This document shows, one piece after another, positions 22,600-35,039 of a stretch of 64,000 bases of DNA (position 1 is the first letter of the stretch; every line of letters begins with the position of its first letter). The position numbers and the translations under genes are program-made. The notes beneath the pieces are model-generated. The model was not told where the DNA came from. It saw nothing but the letters and a program-made list of their open reading frames with translations, and did not search any database. The DNA comes from Sabellastarte sp. h YS-2021 (lineage: Eukaryota > Annelida > Polychaeta > Sabellida > Sabellidae): contig OZ024927.1 of assembly GCA_964017235.1 (NCBI GenBank), positions 51,279,293-51,343,292 on the forward strand, read 5' to 3'.

Positions 22600-25553
22600 C
22601 AAAAGATTCTTAGCCCATGATTTCCTATAGGTTGGTGTGACACTGCAAACCTCTAGGAATACGAATAAGCAAGATATAAACACTAATTTTGGCAATCCTC
22701 ATTTGACCTTGAAAGAGGGGCCAAAGGTCAAATCCGATCACACAGAAAGATTCCCAGCCCATGATTTCCTAGATTTTGGTTTACCATTCCAAAGCTCTAG
22801 GACCAATAATAAGCGAGTTATAAGTACTTTTAAGTTTGGCTATCCTCGTTTGACCTTGATGGAGGGTCCAAGGTCAAATCTGACCACAGCAATAGATTCC
22901 CAGCACATGATTTTGTGTACTATCCTCGTTTGACCTTGAAGGAGGGGTCCAAGGTCAAATCCGACCACACCAAAAGATTCCCAGCCCATGATTTCCTATA
23001 GGTTGGTTTACCATCCCAAACCTCTAGGACCAATAATAAGCGAGTTATAAGCACTTTTAAGTTTGGCTATCCCCGTTTGACCTTGAAGGAGGGGTCCAAG
23101 GTCAAATCCGACCACACCAAAAGATTCCCAGCCCATGATTTCCTATAGATTGGTTTACCATCCCAAACCTCTAGGACCAATAATAAGCGAGTTATAAGCA
23201 CTTTTAAGTTTGGCTATCCTCGTTTGACCTTGAAGGAGGGGTCCAAGGTCAAATCCGACCACACCAAAAGATTCCCAGCCCATGATTTCCTATAGGTTGG
23301 TTTACCATCTCAAACCTCTAGGACCAATAATAAGCGAGTTATAAGCACTTTTGAGTTTGGCTATCCCCGTTTGACCTTGAAGGAGGGGTCCAAGGTCAAA
23401 TCCGACCACACCAAAAGATTCCCAGCCCATGATTTCCTATAGGTTGGTTTACCATCCCAAACCTCTAGGACCAATAATAAGCGAGTTATAAGCACTTTTG
23501 AGTTTGGCTATCCCCGTTTGACCTTGAAGGAGGGGTCCAAGGTCAAATCCGACCACACCAAAAGATTCCCAGCCCATGATTTCCTATAGGTTGGTTTACC
23601 ATCCCAAACCTCTAGGACCAATAATAAGTGTGTTATAAGCACTTTTAAGTTTGGCTATCCCCGTTTGACCTTGAAGGAGGGGTCCAAGGTCAAATCCGAC
23701 CACACCAAAAGATTCCAGGCCCATGATTTCCTATAGGTTGGTTTACCATCCCAAACCTCTAGGACCAATAATAAGCGAGTTATAAACACTTTTAAGTTTG
23801 GCTATGCTCGTTTGACCTTGAAGGAGGGGTCCAAGGTCAAATCCGACCACACCAAAAGATTCTCGGCCCATGATTTCCTATAGGTTGGTTTACCATCCTA
23901 AACCTCTATGACCAATAATAAGCGAGTTATAAGCACTTTTAAGTTTGGCTATGCTCGTTTGACCTTGAAGGAGGGGTCCAAGGTCAAATCCGACCACACC
24001 ATAAGATTCCCAGCCCATGATTTCCTATAGGTTGGTTTACCATCCCAAGCCTCTAGGACCAATAATAAGTGAGTTATAAGCACTTTTAAGTTTGGCTATG
24101 CTCTTTTGACCTTGAAGGAGGGGTCCAAGGTCAAATCCGACCACACCAAAAGATTCCCAGCCCATGATTTCCAATAGGTTGGTTTACCATCCCAAACCTC
24201 TAGGACCAATAATAAGCGAGTTATAAGCACATTTAAGTTTGGCTATCCTCGTTTGACCTTGAAGGAGGGGTCCAAGGTCAAATCCGACCACGCCAAAAGA
24301 TTCCCAGCCCATGATTTCCTATAGGTTGGTTTACCATCCCAAACCTCTAGGACCAGTAATAAGCACGCTATAAGCACATTTAAGTTTGGCTATCCTTGTT
24401 TGACCTTGAAGGAGGGGTCCAAGGTCAAATCCGACCACACCAAAAGATTCCCAGCCCATGATTTCCAATAGGTTGGTTTACCATCCCAAACCTCTAGGAC
24501 CAATAATAAGCGAGTTATAAGCACTTTTAAGTTTGGCTATCCTCGTTTGACCTTGAAGGAGGGGTCCAAGGTCAAATCTGACCACACCAAAAGATTCCCA
24601 GCCCATGATTTCCTATAGGTTGGTTTACCATCCCAAACCTCTAGGACCAATAATAAGCGAGTTATAAGCACTTTTAAGTTTGGCTATCCTCGTTTGACCT
24701 TGAAGGAGGGGTCCAAGGTCAAATCCGACCACACCAAAAGATTCCCAGCCCATGATTTCCTATAGGTTGGTTTACCAACCCAAACCTCTAGGACCAATAA
24801 CAAGCGAGTTATAATCACTTTTAAGTTTGGCTATCCTCGTTTGACCTTGAAGGAGGGGTCCAAGGTCAAATCCGACCACACCAAAAGATTCCCAGCCCAT
24901 GATTTCCTATAGGTTGGTTTACTATCCCAAACCTCTAGGACCAATAATAAGCGAGTTATAAGCACTTTTAAGTTTGGCTATCCTCGTTTGACCTTGAAGG
25001 AGGGGTCCAAGGTCAAATCCCACCACACCAAAAGATTCCCAGCCCATGATTTCCTATAGGTTGGTTTTCTATCCCAAACCTCTAGGACCAATAATAAGCG
25101 AGTTATAAGCACTTTTGAGTTTGGCTATCCTCGTTTGACCTTGAAGGAGGGGTCCAAGGTCAAATCCGACCACACCAAAAGATTCCCAGCCCATGATTTC
25201 CTATAGGTTGGTTTACCATCCCAAACCTCTAGGACCAATAATAAGCGAGTTATAAGCACTTTTAAGTTTGGCTATCCTCGTTTGACCTTGAAGGAGGGGT
25301 CCAAGGTCAAATTCGACCACACCAAAAGATTCCCAGCCCATGATTTCCCATAGGTTGGTTTACCATCCCAAACCTCTAGGACCAATAATAAGCGAGTTAT
25401 AAACACTTTTAAGTTTGGCTATCCTCGTTTGACCTTGAAGGAGGGGTCCAAGGTCAAATCTGACCACACCAAAAGATTCCCAGCCCATGATTTCCTATAG
25501 GTTGGTTTACCATCCCAAACCTCTAGGACCAATAATAAGGGAGATATAAGCAC
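22600..25553. repeat. 147-bp tandem array in family A copy 2 (about 20 monomers)
   Basis: CAATAATAAG starts at 23031, 23178 and 23325, a period of exactly 147. Monomers are nearly identical and share the local variants GGAGGGGTCC, CTATAGGTTGG and GGTTTACCATCCC, so the array is homogenised separately from the one at 18840-21855. Each unit carries the everted TGACCT/AGGTCA pair. Confidence 0.95.
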
Positions 25554-25878
25554 TTTTCATGACTGCAAAGAAACGCCTGTGGCGGCCATCTTGTTTTTCA
25601 AAATGAGGCCAAAAATATTCCCAGTCAAGATTTTATAATGAGGAACATATCCTGCGAATTTGAGATCTCTACCTATAATACCCTTTGCTCTAGAGGGCCA
25701 CCAAAAGCCCTTGTTTAAAGTCGAAAAACGCCCGTGGCGGCCATCTTGTTTTTCAAAATGAGGCCAAAAATATTCCCAGGCAAGATTTTATGGCTATGAA
25801 TACATCCTGCAAATTTAAGAAGGCTAGCTATAATATTTTTTTCGTTAGAGCGGTAACGGTGAAATCTCTCTACACACT

Positions 25879-25914
25879 GCGGCGGCGGCGGTGGCGGCGG
25901 CGGCGGCGGCGGCG
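25879..25914. repeat. GGC microsatellite near the family A 3' end
   Basis: About twelve GGC units with one GGT interruption. Shorter GGC runs stand at the same place in the other family A 3' ends (about 6523-6541 and 40174-40183), so this is a conserved feature of the element that expands and contracts. Confidence 0.9.
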
Positions 25915-25974
25915 TAGGCGTAACGAAGTCAAATCCATAGTATCCACCAGATGCTATCCGGTGGATACAAATAG

Positions 25975-26038
25975 CATCAGAGATGCCTGTATCCCACATC
26001 CCGGGGCAATAGTTTACAACACCAGGAGATATAGTTGG
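25975..26038 (+). repeat. Dispersed repeat H, short copy
   Basis: CATCAGAGATGCC and GGAGATATA here match 56661-56717 (CATCAGAGATGCC, CATGAGATATA) with moderate divergence. It begins directly after the family A terminus. Confidence 0.55.
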
Positions 26039-26039
26039 T

Positions 26040-26176
26040 CAACTGCTCACTCATGGAGGGTTATGTCCCTAATGGTTTTAAAACTGCTGTAGATACTCCT
26101 CTTCTCAAAAAGGCTAATCTTCAAGCGGATGATTTGAAAACTATCATCCTGTATCTGGCCTCAGTTTCATATCAGC
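26040..26176 (+). pseudogene. LINE reverse transcriptase fragment
   Basis: The plus strand reads FKTAVDTPLLKKANLQADDLK and, after a one-base shift at about 26138, a YHPVSGLSFIS-type continuation. This corresponds to the start of the RT domain of Jockey/CR1-type LINEs (usual form PLLKKxxLDxxDLKNYRPVSNL, then SK). About 45 codons survive with at least one frameshift. No join with the LINE tail at 16.6 kb is implied. Confidence 0.65.
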
Positions 26177-27731
26177 AAACCGCCTGACATGTCTAAAGTC
26201 ACAGAGTTGCACAAAACAACTTTTGCAGACATTCTGAACATGTTCGGACAAGAAAAATCAGAATCAAATCATACTCCCAAATTCTTGACTGACTCAGCAG
26301 GTCAGAGGGGACTACCCATGATGGTTATCTGCATAAAGAAATGTATATTATCTGACATAGTATTCCAAAGTTCCAATGGAGAATTTGAAATAAAATTTAC
26401 TTCTACCGAATTGCCAAAAATAATTTTGATAAATATAAAAAAAATAGATTATAAAATTCAGTTCATTGGTACTTTATGAAAAGTTGATTAGCAGGAAAAT
26501 TAATGAGCCTCTCTTTTTTAAAGTGCCATTTAATTTACTTACTAGTATCAAAACTGCCATTTAATTTACTTACTAGTATCAAAAACTTTAACCATTTTGG
26601 TTAATTTTTGTGACATACAATTTGAAAGGACACAGCCTAAAAATGAAAGTTAACAAACATATTTCTCTCTCTTGATTATTCCAAAGAATATGCAGTTCCA
26701 TAAGTCATTTTTTATCACACAAACGGGGAAAATGGTATTTTAATACTATTGAGGCTTTTCACATATGAACTACAGTTCCTCAGGAGAAATCAAGAGTCAT
26801 GAACAAAAAGACCACAAAACATGAGAGATTAAAGCACCCTCCTGGGTCAATGGTTCAACTGTTGAGAAAGAGGACACATATTTCCCACTTGTCTCTATAA
26901 AAATAGTTTTAGCCATGGCATGACTAATTATATTACAACATCTAATTTTAGCACACCCTCCTCAACTTCAAGAAAATAAACGATGACGTGAAGGTCTTGA
27001 CTCGACTTGATTTCCTGATAAAAATCTGATCTCCATAGAACTGTGTTAACAAGAGGCAATATACACTGCTTTGGTCCTCAGAAGAAATGCAATTACCCCT
27101 CTCTATCTGGGAGCTTCAAATGGGTGAACTGGTCTCCTGTTTACTCAGCTCCCTTCCCTGAGGGAGAATATCGGAGCAAGTGAGCTAATGGTTCCACAGC
27201 CCTCCTCTGATTTGCTCCACAGAACTCGGGGGAGTTTAAAGCAGAAATATCTTCCTCCCAAGGATACCAGTGCTGTACTTCCAGGAAGTCCAGGCTCTTT
27301 TTTATAAACACAATCACCAGTTCTTTCAAGCTATAAGAGTATATATAATTCTGCAAAGTCTTTTTATCTGTATTGCTACACTTTACCCTCAAATGGCTCA
27401 CTTGGCTTTCATGTATCTACATTGAACTTTTATAGCATGTATGGACTCTTGTTTTAAAGCTTGAAAATGGGTTGAAATTTTGAATAAAATTTCAATATTA
27501 AAACTAGAAATAGAATGCCCTGTTGATAGTAGCTGCGACATATGAATAGAAACAGGATAGCATAGAAGAACACACATTATCATGTGTAATGTCCACCCCA
27601 TGAACCTTTTGCCAAAATTGTACAGTAGTCTTACAAGACCCTGTTTCATTTGTAAAATATATCAATGATGCTTAAATATTTATTAGTGTACATGAAAATT
27701 ATTTCAGCTTCATGCCTTTTTGCATTGGTTA
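26177..27731. other. AT-rich non-coding DNA
   Basis: No gene recognised. A 31-bp exact tandem duplication (TGCCATTTAATTTACTTACT and following bases) is at 26524-26585. Minus-strand frames at 27141-27401 and 27398-27649 have no recognisable motifs. Confidence 0.45.
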
Positions 27732-30700
27732 GGTCGAAAATTTTGACGAAATCACTCTATCTTGCACGGTTAAGAAGATAGAAGCAAATTTCTGTTTTTC
27801 TATTTTTGGCAAAAATTTGAAAATTCAAAATGGCCGCCATTTTTGGGAAGAGGAAAATTTTTTGAAAATTGCCAAGAGTACATTTATTAGATACCCTATG
27901 GGTCGAAAATTTCACCGAAATAACTCTATTTTGCACGGTTAAGGCAAATTTGTGTTTTTCCATTTTGGGCAAAAATTAGAAAATTCAAAATGGCCGCCAT
28001 ATGTGGGGAGGGGAAATTTTTTTGAAAATCGCCAAGAGTACATTTCTTAGATACCCTATGGGTCGAAAATTTCACCGAAATAACTCTATTTTGCACGGTT
28101 AAGGCAAATTTGTGTTTTGCCATTTTTGGCAAAAATTCGAAAATTCAAAATGGCCGCCATTTTTAGGGAGGGGAAAATTTTTTGAAATTGCCAAAAGTAC
28201 ATTGCTCGGATACCCTGTGGGTCGAAAATTTCGACGAAATCGCTCTGTGTCACACGGTTAAGGAGACAGAAGCAAATTCGTGTTTTGCCATTTTGGGCAA
28301 AAATTCAAAATGGCCGCCACTTTTGGGGAGGGGAAATTTTTTGAAAATTGCCAAGAGTACATTGCTCAGACACCCTATGGGTTGAAAATTTCGACGAAAT
28401 CGCTCTATCTCGCACGGTTAAGGAGATAGAAGCAATTTTGTGTTTTGTCATTTTGGGCAAAAATTCGAAAATTCAAAATGGCCACCATATGTGGGAAGAG
28501 GAAATTTTTTTTAAATTGCCAAGAGTCTATTGCTCAGATACCCTATGGGTCGAAAATTTTGACGAAATCCCTCTATCTCACACGGTTAAGGAGATAGAAG
28601 CAATTTTGTGTTTTGCCATTTTTGGGAAGGAAAATTTTTTTGAAAATTGCCAAGAGTACATTGGTCAGATACCCTGTTGCTTGATAATTTCGACGAAATC
28701 GCTCTATCTCGCACGGTTAAGGAGATACAAGCAAATTCGTGTTTTGCCATTTTTGGCAAAAATTCAAAATGGTCGCCATTTTTGGGGAGGGGAAATTTTT
28801 TTGAAAATTGCTAAGAGTGCATTTCTGAAATAAGCTGTGGGTCGAAAATTTCGACAAAATCGCTCTATCTCGCACAGTTAAGTAGATAGAAGCAATTTTG
28901 TGTTTTGCCATTTTTGGCAAAAATTCGAAAATTCAAAATGGCCACCATTTTTGGGGAGGGGAAAATTTTTTGAAATTGCCAAGAGTACATTGCTCGGATA
29001 CCCTGTGGGTCGAAAATTTCGACAAAATCGCTCTGTGTCACACAGTTAAGGAGACAGAAGCAAATTGGTGTTTTGCCATTTTGGGCAAAAATTCAAAAAT
29101 TCAAAATGGCCGCCATTTTTGGGGAGGGGAAAATTTTTTGAAAATTGCCAAGAGTACATTGCCCAGACACCCTATGGGTTGAAAATTTCGACGAAATCGC
29201 TCTATCTCGCAGAGTTAAGGAGATAGAAGCAATTTTGTGTTTTGTCATTTTGGGCAAAAATTCGAAAATTCAAAATGGCCACCATATGTGGGAAGAGGAA
29301 ATTTTTTTTAAATTGCCAAGAGTCTATTGCTCAGATACCCTATGGGTCGAAAATTTTGACGAAATCCCTCTATCTCACACGGTTAAGGAGATAGAAGCAA
29401 TTTTGTGTTTTGCCATTTTTGGCAAAAATTCGAAAATTCAAAATGGCCGCCATTTTTGGGGAGGGGAAAATTTTTTGAAATTGCCAAGAGTACATTGCTC
29501 GGATACCCTGTGGGTCGAAAATTTCGACGAAATCGCTCTGTGTCACACAGTTAAGGAGACAGAAGCAAATTGGTGTTTTGCCATTTTGGGCAAAAATTCA
29601 AAAATTCAAAATGGCCGCCATTTTTGGGGAGGGGAAAATTTTTTGAAAATTGCCAAGAGTACATTGCCCAGACACCCTATGGGTTGAAACTTTCGACGAA
29701 ATCGCTCTATCTCGCAGAGTTAAGGAGATAGAAGCAATTTTGTGTTTTGTCATTTTGGGCAAAAATTCGAAAATTCAAAATGGCCACCATATGTCGGAAG
29801 AGGAAATTTTTTTTAAATTGCCAAGAGTCTATTGCTCAGATACCCTATGGGTCGAAAATTTTGACGAAATCCCTCTATCTCACACGGTTAAGGAGATAGA
29901 AGCAATTTTGTGTTTTGCCATTTTGGGGAAGGAAAAATTTTTTGAAAATTGCCAAGAGTACATTGGTCAGATACCCTGTTGCTTGATAATTTCGACGAAA
30001 TCGCTCTATCTCGCACGGTTAAGGAGATACAAGCAAATTCGTGTTTTGCCATTTTTGGCAAAAATTCGAAAATTCAAAATGGCCGCCATCTTTGGGGAGG
30101 GGAAATTTTTTTGAAAATTGCTAAGAGTGCATTTCTGAAATAAGCTGTGGGTCGAAAATTTCGACAAAATCGCTCTATCTCGCACGGTTAAGGAGATAGA
30201 AGCAATTTTGTGTTTTGCCATTTTTGGCAAAAATTCGAAAATTCAAAATGGCCGCCATTTTTGGGGAGGGGAAAATTTTTTGAAATTGCCAAGAGTACAT
30301 TGCTCGGATACCCTGTGGGTCGAAAATTTCGACGAAATCGCTCTGTGTCACACAGTTAAGGAGACAGAAGCAAATTGGTGTTTTGCCATTTTGGGCAAAA
30401 ATTCGAAAATTCAAAATGGCTGCCATTTTTGGGGAGGGGAAAATTTTTTGAAAATTGCCAAGAGTACATTGCCCAGACACCCTATGGGTTGAAAATTTCG
30501 ACGAAATCGCTCTATCTCGCAGAGTTAAGGAGATAGAAGCAATTTTGTGTTTTGTCATTTTGGGCAAAAATTCGAAAATTCAAAATGGCCACCATATGTG
30601 GGAAGAGGAAATTTTTTTTAAATTGCCAAGAGTCTATTGCTCAGATACCCTATGGGTCGAAAATTTTGACGAAATCCCTCTATCTCACACGGTTAAGGAG

Positions 30701-31510
30701 ATAGAAGCAATTTTGTGTTTTGCCATTTTTGGGAAGGAAAATTTTTTTGAAAATTGCCAAGAGTACATTGGTCAGATACCCTGTTGCTTGATAATTTCGA
30801 CAAAATCGCTCTATCTCGCACGGTTAAGGAGATACAAGCAAATTCGTGTTTTGCCATTTTTGGCAAAAATTCGAAAATTCAAAATGGTCGCCATCTTTGG
30901 GGAGGGGAAATTTTTTTGAAAATTGCTAAGAGTGCATTTCTAAAATAAGCTGTGGGTCGAAAATTTCGACAAAATCGCTCTATCTCGCACGGTTAAGGAG
31001 ATAGAAGCAATTTTGTGTTTTGCCATTTTTGGCAAAAATTCGAAAATTCAAAATGGCCGCCATTTTTGGGGAGGGGAAAATTTTTTGAAATTGCCAAGAG
31101 TACATTGCTCGGATACCCTGTGGGTCGAAAATTTTGACGAAATCGCTCTGTGTCACACGGTTAAGGAGACAGAAGTAAATTCGTGTTTTGCCATTTTGGG
31201 CAAAAATTCGAAAATTCAAAATGGCCGCCATTTTTGGGGAGGGGAAAATTTTTTTTAAATTTCCAAGAATACATTGCTCAGACACCCTATGGGTTGAAAA
31301 TTTCGACGAAATCGCTCTATCTCGCACGGTTAAGGAGATAGAAGCAAATTTGTGTTTTGCCATTTTGGGCAAAAATTCGAAAATTCAAAATGGCCGCCAT
31401 TTTGGGGGAGGGGAAAATTTTGTGAAAATTGCAAAGAGTACATTCCTTAGATACCCTGCAGGTTGAAAATTTCGACGAAATCGCTCTATCTCGCACGGTT
31501 TAGGAGATAT
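27732..31510. repeat. 168-bp tandem array with 805-bp higher-order unit
   Basis: About 22 monomers of 168-169 bp. Each contains AAAATGGCCGCCATTTTTGG, then ATTGCCAAGAGTACATTG, GATACCCTGTGGGTCG, and the near-palindrome CGAAAATTTCGACGAAATCG. A 131-bp variant lacks the AATGGCCGCCATT segment. Copies of that variant, marked by GATACCCTGTTGCTTGATAA, sit with their GGTCAG word at 28663, 29965 and 30770. The last two are exactly 805 bp apart (four full plus one short monomer) and the first two 1302 bp apart. Open frames of 90-180 codons on both strands follow from the repeat and are not genes. The monomer core is shared with the arrays at 40.4-41.7, 52 and 59.9 kb. Confidence 0.9.
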
Positions 31511-31905
31511 GAGCACATTTGCCTTTTTCAGTATTCAAAATAGCCAATTACTCGTTTATTTAATTAATTACTCACTCATCTATGAAGCAATTCCCCCCAA
31601 AAGCAATCCCATACAAGCTATTAACCCAATGAACCTCCGTACCAAATTTCAGAAAGCTAGGCTTAATAGCATTCCTTAAAATGTCTGGAAACCAAAGAGA
31701 TACTCAAAAGTAGCAAAGTAGCTATTACTCCGTTATGTATAGAGCTATCATCACCAATAGCAATCCCGTACAAGCTATTAACCCAATAAACCTGCATGCC
31801 AAATTTGGTAAAGATAGGATAAGAACTGTTGCCTAAAATGTCTGGAAACCAAGTGGGACGCCGGACGCCGGGACAGCGGACGGCGGAAAAAGCAAAAATA
31901 ATATG
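31511..31905 (+). mobile_element. Non-array 3' module of the 168-bp array element
   Basis: Two diverged copies of a unit about 157 bp long (AGCAATCCCATACAAGCTAT at 31602 and its relative at 31759), each ending AAAATGTCTGGAAACCAA. A GC-rich end follows (GGGACGCCGGACGCC, GCGGACGGCGG) at about 31855-31888. This is probably the downstream end of the mobile element that carries the array. I found no subterminal inverted repeat here, so the terminus is missing or of another type. Confidence 0.5.
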
Positions 31906-33224
31906 TCCATAATTACTATTTTCAGTACACTATTTTGCAAGACTGTGATTGGTTGAATGATCGGCAGATAAATGTAGTAGGAATCATATTAAATCCTGAC
32001 AACAAAACTTAACTATGAATTTTTTCAATTACTTCAAACTTAAAAATATGAGAAGATGCTTTTACTTTGAAGAAAAGACAACAATAAGTCAAAATTTTCC
32101 TTGACAATTTTTTCTTTACCATAATAACACTAACAATAAAAATTCACATATGGTATTATGGTATTTTTGTAAAAAAAAGTACAAAACCTAAGTTTAAAAA
32201 ATAATCACCCTGAGTAATGAAAATTAGTTTTCCCTCAAGTTTTAATATCTTTGAAAAACCTGAATGACTGCAAAAAGCTTCAGGCAATTCATGATTACTG
32301 TTACAAAGGCCAGAGTAAAGTCAGTTTGAGCAAATAATTATTAAAGTAGCTACAAGGTCACATTTCTCTGTTTAAAATATCAATGTGAGGCAAGTAAAGA
32401 CAAATACAGCACATTCACCTGTAATCAATAATATGGGGATTAAAGTATAAAGAAAGTAAAATGTTTGTAACATTTTTTCCTTACTTTTTGGATGTTACAA
32501 AATAATATAATGGACTGGTAACTTATTCTTGTCTCCATCTGTAAAATGGGCTTGCTGTTTTTCTTCCATTGGATTTTTCACAAAATGTAGTAATTGTGTA
32601 AAACTTAAAGGTATGTGGACAGAGCAACAGAAGAAAGTTCAACTTCTGAAAATGACTTTCAAGAAGTGAATAGAAGACTTTTTATGCTGTTGAATGTTTA
32701 AAAATTCACTGCATTCCATTTATCTAGGAGATTTTATGTAACCCTCTGCATCCCATACCAACAAATCTACTGCTATTTTTGGGGGTTAAACAGCAAATCT
32801 TACATCAAATGAGCAAAAAATCTACTAACAGGAACATGCCATACTTCAAAGCAAATCCTGAGAAGGAAATCTCACAAATCTCACTGCTAAAAGGGATAAT
32901 CTTGTGTAAACTGAACAGAAAACGTGTTTTATTGGGTTTTTTCTCATGACTGTCTGTACATACCTCATGGTTATGTCAACTCAAAATTGCTATATATTGC
33001 ATTGTAGGCAACTTTAATGGAAAGTAACAAAATGTGTTTTTTAAAAGGACAAATGGTTATTAGCTTTAAATACCACCTGGGGTGCACACTCTGTAGTTCA
33101 GATTGACCAGCTAGGCAACTGGGTTTTAATAAATCTCCATATTGGCCAATTTTTATGCAACTGCCCATTGTGATATTACCTGTACAATAAATTGATAGCC
33201 AAATAAATAACGGTTTCTTAATTT
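31906..33224. other. AT-rich non-coding DNA
   Basis: No coding, repeat or RNA feature recognised. Confidence 0.45.
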
Positions 33225-33456
33225 TTTATTTGTTTGGGGTTTTACGTCGCTTTCAACACTGTACAGGTCCTATCAAAACTGGTAGTTGGGAGGGCAGAGG
33301 AAATTAGTACATACCATTGGTCAAGGTTCTGTACTGTAAACTGCCGACCAACAGGAAGCAACTACCAGCTTTCCCACTTGAGGTCGGGCCGGGAACTGAA
33401 CTATAATCTCAGAGGTGAGAAGCGAGAGTGTTATCACTCTGCCACTGTGGTCCCAA
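33225..33456 (-). mobile_element. Probable tRNA-derived SINE
   Basis: On the minus strand the head (from about 33456 downward) reads GGGACCACAGTGGCAGAGTG, with an A-box-like TGGCAGAGTGATAACA and, about 30 bases on, a B-box-like AGTTCAGTTCCC. These are the internal RNA polymerase III promoter elements of tRNA genes. The body extends to about 33225 (plus strand GGGGTTTTACGTCGCTTTC). No tRNA fold is retained. Boundaries are approximate and no target duplication was identified. Confidence 0.5.
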
Positions 33457-33796
33457 TAACAGTCTCAGGCAAATGAAAGGGTGTATGGTATCATGTAGCT
33501 TCGATCATAAGGCTACTGATGAAACAGCACAGGGCTTTAAAGTCATCGCAACATGCAATAGCTGAGGTTTGGCGGTACAACATTCAGCATTCTGATTAAA
33601 ACAAGATTAGTTATACACTATAACTGTGAGTCAGCTAAATATTACAACAGCAAAAAAAAAAAAAAAAATAAAATAAAAAAATTTAGGGTCACCCTTATAC
33701 AACCTTAATAACATCTGGGTAAACAGAGTTATATTAGTAATGTTAAACATGACCTGTACATTATATCATCTGTAACAGCTTGAAACACAGTTTGAA
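33457..33796. other. AT-rich spacer with A-rich simple repeat
   Basis: A-run with occasional T at 33652-33690; otherwise nothing recognised. Confidence 0.5.
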
Positions 33797-33849
33797 CTAG
33801 ACCTACGCATCGGAGAACCAATGCAAATTTGTATCCACAGAAAAGACAA

Positions 33850-34580
33850 CTCACCACAGCCATTGAACCATCATTTGACCTTGAAGGAGGGGCCCAAGGT
33901 CAAATCTGAAAATGTCAGAAGATTCCCAGCCCATGACTTCCTATAACTTGGTTTCATATTGCAAACCTCTAGGACCAATAATAAGCAAGTTATCAGCACT
34001 TTAAAGTTTGGCTATTGTCGTCTGACCTTGAAGGAGGGGCCCAAGGTCAAATCTGACCACATCAAAAGATTCCCAGCCCACGATTTCCTATAAGTTGGTT
34101 TACCATCCCAAACCTGTACGACCAATAATAAGCGAGTTATAAGTACTTTTAAGTTGGCTATCCTCGCTTAACCTTGAAGGAGGGGTACAAGGTCAAATCC
34201 GACGACACCAAAAGATTCTCAGCCCATGATTTCCTATAGGTTGGTTTACCATCCCAAACTTCTAGGACCAATAATAAGCCAGTTATAGGCACTTTTAAGT
34301 TTAGCTATCCTCGTTTGACCTTGAAGGAGGGGTCCAAGGTCAAATCTGACCACATCAAAATATTCCCAGCCCATGATTTCCTATATGTTGGTTTACCATC
34401 CCAAACCTCTAGGACCAATAATAAGCGAGTTATGAGCACTTTTAAGTTTGGCTATCCTTGTTTGACCTTGAAAGAGGGGTCCAAGGTCAAATCTGACCAC
34501 ACCAAAAGATTCGCAGCCCATGATTTCCTATAGGTTGGTTTACCATCCCAAAACTCTAGGACCAATAATAAGGGAGATAT
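33850..34580. repeat. 147-bp tandem array in family A copy 3 (5 monomers)
   Basis: CAATAATAAG at 33976 and 34123, period 147. The array is short compared with 20 monomers in copy 2, showing copy-number change between elements of the same family. Confidence 0.9.
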
Positions 34581-35039
34581 AAGCACTTTTTATGACTGAC
34601 AAAGAAACGCCCGTGGCAGCCATCTTGTTTTTCAAAATGATGCTAAAAATAATCCCAGTCAAGATTTTGTAATGAGGAACATACCCTGCGAATTTGAGAT
34701 CTCTACCTATAATACCCTTTGCTCTAGAGGGGTAACAAAAGTTCTTGCTGAAAGTAAACAAGAGGAGAGTGCCCGTGAACGGGCACTGTGTCAGCTGACT
34801 GAATGTTTTTGATTTGTGATGGTGATAATGAGAGGAAAGCATAATTATCAGGGAAAGGGCTGTACAGAAATACAGTAAATGGTAACTGAACAGCATGTTC
34901 GAAAGATATTCCGAAGCTGACAGAAAAAAAGGACAAAAAAGTTGTGCCCTGCAAATGGTATTATGAAATAAAGTAACAAGGTAATTGTTTAAGTGTAAAA
35001 AGTAGGTTAAAAATATTTAAAGAAATACTATAAATGCAA

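Larger units (their letters stand above)
22515..25974 (+). mobile_element. Helentron-like element, family A, copy 2 (most complete)
   Basis: The 5' end CTAGACCTAGC begins at 22515. The hairpin is GCATCGG (22526-22532), loop AGAA, CCGATGC (22537-22543), and TTGTATCCACC follows at 22547-22557. The centre is an array of about 20 monomers. The 3' part holds a module duplicated in tandem (GTGGCGGCCATCTTG at about 25571 and 25735), a GGC microsatellite, then the terminal hairpin GTATCCACC (25940-25948) with GGTGGATAC (25960-25968). The 5' subterminal motif is the exact inverse of the 3' arm plus AA. No coding capacity. Confidence 0.85.

Noticed and set aside
4818-25553. Regular direct repeats suggesting a CRISPR array
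   Set aside because: Repeats are contiguous 147-bp monomers without unique spacers, in a eukaryotic transposon context.
22560-25560. Possible centromeric satellite
   Set aside because: The array is bounded within 3.5 kb by element ends, and the same monomer recurs in small arrays at several sites, which fits mobile-element cargo better.
25715-25999. Minus-strand frame with a poly-proline tract and a plus-strand poly-arginine frame
   Set aside because: Both are translations of the GGC microsatellite at the family A 3' end.
28182-31466. Many 60-180 codon frames on both strands with repeated peptides such as LWVENFDEIAL
   Set aside because: They are readings of the 168-bp satellite, open in several frames and on both strands, and break wherever monomer length changes. 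No gene is supported.
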